Virus record (IMG/VR): IMGVR_UViG_3300025131_000359
Location: 1 to 26,346 of that record
Source: a virus
Strand: one strand, 5' to 3'
Length of the DNA stretch: 26,346 nucleotides
The translations under genes and the position numbers were made by a program. Under the pieces are notes generated by a model, which was not told the DNA's origin, ran no database searches, and saw only the letters and a program-made list of their open reading frames with translations. Of this stretch, positions 23,601-26,346 are shown in pieces. Numbering within the stretch: position 1 is the stretch's first letter; every line of letters begins with the position of its first letter.

Positions 23601-24027
23601 GGCTAGGAGTGAGCAGGATATTGCCGCTGAAGCCAAGCTAGTCTCTGCCAGGAAACCGCTCAGTGCCTCCGCCGCTAAGCAACAGTCTAGAAGGACTGCT
23701 GAGCTAAAGGCTGAGGCCCGCGATTCGGCTAAGGCTAGAGAGAACAAGGAGTTGCTAGCTGAGTTTAATAAGATCACCAGCCAAGCGGAGGACCTCTTGA
23801 TACAGAGGAACGCCGGGGAGTCGCTGAGCGCAGGAGCCGTTGAGCCAGTTACGTCTGGGCTAAGGGCGATTATTTCCACGTTGGTTGAGAAGCGCGAGCT
23901 TGAAGGGGGCGAACTGTGGGGCGACAGAATCTTCACCCCAGGCACGCCACCTCAGCTCCGACGCGGGACGAGCATCTCCAAAGACATCCGAAACCTGAGG
24001 TACTTACTTAGCGAGCTTGGCGGGTAG
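20605..24027 (+). CDS. LysM-containing large virion/ejection protein, 1140 aa
   Basis: Probably ejected or internal virion protein that meets the cell wall. Residues about 559-623 form a LysM peptidoglycan-binding domain: VHTVKPGEFVYGIAKSYGAS, then ALIKANQ, and IFPGEKLRIP, with a longer-than-usual loop in between. Before it are two repeats of an about 48-residue helical unit (starting near 356 and 405: LREAVRLISEGRAVDAQELL and LNRAVQELMDQGRYIDAQNL), TPR-like. The N-terminus is helical and basic; residues about 150-340 are Pro/Gly-rich low complexity. The C-terminal third is long helices, rich in Ala, Lys and Glu. AGGAAC precedes the ATG. No lytic catalytic motif is evident, so binding only is inferred. 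Confidence 0.82.
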   Translation: MPFILPAGDYEAALRMAGASNFMEAFESGIDRNIRRRGQREALRQQRDLYERGLGLEKERLAEKHLSGIEGYDRDFPAVATAGANEAALADVVTAASTQAAVDGALAEEAAVASPDTSAIHAKIRENRMARRAAQGVPVVQATPAQVEQAVVAAATPIPGVTPRPVSGSVPAESGWSEDDIARLTEIGFIGSNSANNMLHAARRYRASGDAATAELLERRAAMTEGGSFSDSRANARSTDLFRVTPPGPVYGPVAPPAEKPWWYGRDEGGPRLGPELPPGYRPPGRQYTQQELALGTPRPGVAYGPARPVGVVTPDPDPVITEIWRAPNVVDVGSLPPEEFALATPRGESQREVQLREAVRLISEGRAVDAQELLGASGKAYPSLGVETAAEGPTIPPDAGPGIALNRAVQELMDQGRYIDAQNLIGEAGQVYPDARTEEALSGGAPIDERPVPSDWMVEPIAVDLPPEGDAVSDAASAAGAIGASLPGGGGSSAIQAALSAMAGGSPVEAAAKAATPSPLEAAIATGAEAKERAELVGPEVEVSTAPVEVIDEKTGKVHTVKPGEFVYGIAKSYGASPQALIKANQSLFIGKDGKARSLKTKGGKLLAGADLIFPGEKLRIPTGEGRETGGPAGPVDTREGVKEGVLAKAEKGAKSEKEVVARLEKEQAKRTDVPLNPFQAFGRDIGYTPSVGAVAYATHMAEQGDFSMINMMAGRVVKNAELPGLFARYSNFASGARRRSKEILLEEKLAKETQANAAKQKAAMGVRTMALTQFQRAGHGLEDAQLFAGHYADLWAVDPQQARAWSTSLNAMGTERARAEAETIKHGRKNYGGGRTGVVAPDGRGTAKMIASAEKRLDKLARTRGDALRPLLQARGLSEGMRLGDDDLAALAKDPAYAAALTAYNQANERYVSQKNQLDILINGRPEKPSPFDMLTSSKKIADLADKYGETGDWDGFTREISLYGEVTPEIAEQVVEFFSGKAPPAVTPSKVTSSPKARSEQDIAAEAKLVSARKPLSASAAKQQSRRTAELKAEARDSAKARENKELLAEFNKITSQAEDLLIQRNAGESLSAGAVEPVTSGLRAIISTLVEKRELEGGELWGDRIFTPGTPPQLRRGTSISKDIRNLRYLLSELGG
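21670..21906 (+). repeat. Tandem TPR-like helical repeat in LysM gene
   Basis: Two in-frame units of about 48-49 residues, each with A-V-x-x-L/I, a Gly-Arg, D-A-Q-x-L-(L/I)-G and a final (A/V)YP: AVRLISEGRAVDAQELLGAS and AVQELMDQGRYIDAQNLIGE. They probably pack as pairs of helices, mediating contact with another virion protein. Confidence 0.65.
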
Positions 24028-24032
24028 CTTCA

Positions 24033-26346
24033 ATGCCTCAAGAAACTCAGCAGGGTCTCAGTGTATACGACCTAGACAGTGACGTTGCCACGCCGCCTAA
24101 GGCGCAGACACAGCAAGCTCCGTCTGTATATGACTTAGACGTAGACGTTGTTCCTACGTCTTTTCCTTCCGCGTCCCCCTCCACGCCGCCGTCTGTGTAT
24201 GACCTAGACACGCCCTCATATAGCGGTCCCCCCACCCAAGACCTTGGCGGCTTCGGAGTATCAGGCCCAGCTATCTCTGGGCTCGGTGTCACAGCTGGGC
24301 ACATCACTAGCCTTCCTGACACGCTCCCTATGGAAGCTCCAGACTCCCTTAAGGCAGAGCCAGGGAAGCTCAGCCTAGACCAACTAAACAACGCTCTTCG
24401 TCGTGCTGCGTCTAAATACAACAGGACCCGCGACCACGAAGAGAAGGTCAAGATTCTGGGCGAGTTCATCAGGGAGTGGGACCCAGACAAGGCAGAGGCT
24501 CTAGGTATATCTAGAGAGGGCTACATCGAGCCCACTGGTCTGTGGAAAGTCCTCGACGTTGTGGACATTGTCTTTGATCGCTGGGCTCGCGTAGCTGGTG
24601 AGACTCTCTGGGAGCACAAGGAGACTAACGCTGCGAATGTCCTAGCTGGCAAAGAGAAGGCTGGCATTGGGAACCTGGGTCATCTCTGGAAGCAGAACTG
24701 GGAAGAGGACAAGGGTCAGCTAGGCAAGGGTGGAGAAGCCATTAAGAACTGGGCTCTCTACATGACTACGCCCTTTGGCATCGACACTCAGGAAGAGGCT
24801 GAGGAGATCTTCAACCGCAGCGCTGGGTACGACGCGGCAGAGCAGGACGTTGCTGACAACATCACCTCTGGCTGGCACAACATGATGGGGGTCGTGAAGG
24901 GGCGCTCTAGGGAAGAGACTGAGTTCATCATTGATGAGGCTCTAGCTGCTGGTGGGACTGGTGGTCACATGACCATCGACATGATTGGTCTCATGGGAGT
25001 GAGTTCCTTGAACTTCGCTGGGCTAGGCCCATTCAAGGGAGCCATGCAGGGAGCGAGACTGGCTCCTCTGGCGAAGAATCTTACTCAGATGGGGCTCAAG
25101 ATTAACCCTCTAGGTAACGCTAGGTCTGCGCGCCTTGAGATGTCTGCCATGCCCCTGGCTAGAAAGTCCATGATTGACGAGCTTGAGGGTGTCGTCGTGG
25201 GGGCTGAGAAGGTTGGCCCGCCTACAGAGGCTAGGGCTGCTCTTGATGAGCTTACTAGGTTGTCTAACGACATGGCAGCTGTGGAGACAGAGCTTAGCCA
25301 GATTCGTGGCTTGCGAGAGCGCGCACAGGGTGGTCGAGTTATTGACGAGATCGGGGATGTTGTCGATAAGACTACTGCTACTGCTGCTGCAGCTGACTTA
25401 GACCGTAGAGCCGCTCCTCTAATAGAAAACTACAAGAGACTCATGGGTGAGTTTGACGAGGGCTTCAATGCTTTGTCTGAGATTGGCGGGAAGGGCCGTA
25501 TCCCTGGAGAGGTGCTCTTCGGTGGTATCCAGGCTCGCGCTATCGGCATCGTTGGAAAGGAGGTAGGGAACGCTGTAACCCTAGCCCTTCAGGGTGGGGT
25601 TAAGTCTGGCCCAGTAGGGGCTCAGTCTGTCCCAATGCTTGCAGACGCTAGAGCGTGGGCTCTGGAGGGTGGGCTGAGTGTCACCGAGGTAGAGAAGAAG
25701 TGGGTGGCTGCTCTTAAGGAGGGGGAGAAAAACAAGAAGGTTGTTGTAAGCCTGGGAGCCTCCGCTGAGGGTGGGCAGATTAAGACTGCTCCTGTCTGGC
25801 TGTCTCCTGGGGAGGCGCGTGTCTACGAGCAGGCTAAGGAGGGGCTCCACGGGTCGAAGGCTGCTGTTGCTGCTTACTACCCAGACAAGAAGATGCTCCA
25901 GCGCATGATGGGCGAGGAGAAGTTCGCCAGACTAGCTGAGCAAGCTGCTGATGAGATCATATCCGTTGCTCATGGTCGTGGCTTTGGGGGCTCAGGAAGA
26001 AGAGCTATAGCTGGTGGTGTGCGGGCTCTGAGGGGAAAGACTAAGGCTGACGCAGTCTTCCAGGCTGACCGCATTGTCACTAACGTCGAGCCTCTGTCCT
26101 TCGCTATTAACCACGCCTTAATAAAGAAAGCAGCGTGGATAGAATCTGTTCGCCTGCCTCTTGCTGGTGTGGCTTCTTTGTCTCGTCGTCCTATGCACTA
26201 CGCGACTAAGGGTGCTGACGGTAAGTGGGCTCCTATTGCTAGAGAGCACCTCACTCATCCAGGCATGTTCCACAAGATGACTACTGCGGAGCGTCAGAGG
26301 AAGACGACTGCAGCCTTCCTTCGGGCTGAGTGGCCTGTGTGGAAGG
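24033..26346 (+). CDS. Very large virion protein, 3' partial (SVYDLD repeats)
   Basis: The frame is open from ATG 24033 to the right edge (771 codons and one base), 5 bases after the LysM gene stop, so the protein continues outside. The N-terminus is disordered and Pro/Ser/Thr/Gln-rich with a thrice repeated SVYDLD at residues 10-15, 31-36 and 54-59. After about residue 110 it is helical (LDQLNNALRRAASKYNRT then TRDHEEKVKILGEF) with many Ala, Glu and Lys; no known enzyme motif was seen in what is visible. By position and composition it is the next internal/ejection protein. The only ribosome-site candidate is the poor GGCGGG. Confidence 0.8.
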   Translation, partial: MPQETQQGLSVYDLDSDVATPPKAQTQQAPSVYDLDVDVVPTSFPSASPSTPPSVYDLDTPSYSGPPTQDLGGFGVSGPAISGLGVTAGHITSLPDTLPMEAPDSLKAEPGKLSLDQLNNALRRAASKYNRTRDHEEKVKILGEFIREWDPDKAEALGISREGYIEPTGLWKVLDVVDIVFDRWARVAGETLWEHKETNAANVLAGKEKAGIGNLGHLWKQNWEEDKGQLGKGGEAIKNWALYMTTPFGIDTQEEAEEIFNRSAGYDAAEQDVADNITSGWHNMMGVVKGRSREETEFIIDEALAAGGTGGHMTIDMIGLMGVSSLNFAGLGPFKGAMQGARLAPLAKNLTQMGLKINPLGNARSARLEMSAMPLARKSMIDELEGVVVGAEKVGPPTEARAALDELTRLSNDMAAVETELSQIRGLRERAQGGRVIDEIGDVVDKTTATAAAADLDRRAAPLIENYKRLMGEFDEGFNALSEIGGKGRIPGEVLFGGIQARAIGIVGKEVGNAVTLALQGGVKSGPVGAQSVPMLADARAWALEGGLSVTEVEKKWVAALKEGEKNKKVVVSLGASAEGGQIKTAPVWLSPGEARVYEQAKEGLHGSKAAVAAYYPDKKMLQRMMGEEKFARLAEQAADEIISVAHGRGFGGSGRRAIAGGVRALRGKTKADAVFQADRIVTNVEPLSFAINHALIKKAAWIESVRLPLAGVASLSRRPMHYATKGADGKWAPIAREHLTHPGMFHKMTTAERQRKTTAAFLRAEWPVWK
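24060..24209 (+). repeat. Three SVYDLD peptide repeats in N-terminus of last gene
   Basis: Coding repeats at 24060-24077, 24123-24140 and 24192-24209 each encode Ser-Val-Tyr-Asp-Leu-Asp, spaced 63 and 69 bases apart in a Pro/Thr-rich background. They use different synonymous codons (for example GTA TAC GAC CTA and GTA TAT GAC TTA), so they are kept at the protein level rather than being fresh DNA copies. Confidence 0.75.

Noticed and set aside
24047-24490. Open frame of 147 aa on the minus strand at the start of the last gene
   Set aside because: The plus frame is open for over 770 codons with repeats under protein-level constraint; the minus frame is Ser-rich and looks like its shadow.
1-26346. 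tRNA genes, CRISPR arrays, insertion sequences, integrase or attachment sites
   Set aside because: No cloverleaf, repeat-spacer pattern, transposase or integrase signature was seen; almost all bases lie in coding frames.

Overview
The window is part of the genome of a tailed double-stranded DNA bacteriophage. It carries the end of a replication module and most of a packaging, capsid, neck and virion-protein module, closely packed: gaps are 75 bases or less and many genes join by ATGA or TAATG overlaps. Leaders look like bacterial Shine-Dalgarno sites, so the host is a bacterium, but I cannot name it. No major tail tube, sheath, tape-measure or baseplate gene lies between the capsid and neck genes, and the neck genes lead into long Ala/Gly-rich virion proteins. 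That points to a short-tailed (podovirus-like) particle with a portal, adaptor and nozzle-type neck and ejected internal proteins; morphology is an inference. GC is in the mid-50s by eye.

Layout. (1) 1-1949, plus strand: a DnaB-type replicative helicase cut by the left edge, a small unknown protein and a RuvC-like junction resolvase. (2) 1941-4534, minus strand: a four-gene cassette read right to left, with two small very basic proteins (43 and 83 aa), a 458 aa protein with an ADP-ribosyltransferase-like N-terminal segment, and a 261 aa Ala/Gly-rich protein. (3) 4592-7637, plus strand: a small protein with a Glu/Val/Ala linker, a tandem zinc-finger protein, a probable small terminase and the large terminase. 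(4) 7615-9975, minus strand: a portal protein and a zinc-ribbon/winged-helix protein, facing against the terminase and the capsid genes. (5) 10051-26346, plus strand: scaffold, major capsid protein, decoration-type protein, a strong UUCG hairpin, a small beta protein, adaptor, nozzle-like protein, a 67 aa unknown, three tandem fibre-like proteins, two Ala-rich internal proteins, a LysM-containing 1140 aa virion protein and a very large protein that runs off the right edge.

How the parts fit. The helicase and resolvase would make and debranch concatemeric DNA; the terminase pair cuts and pumps it through the portal into a prohead built on the scaffold; the adaptor and nozzle close the neck; the last four proteins are probably carried in the head and ejected with DNA. 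The least ordinary regions are the minus-strand cassette at 1941-4534 (possible host-modifying enzyme beside protamine-like proteins, with an internal GC jump) and the apparent in-place inversion of the portal block.
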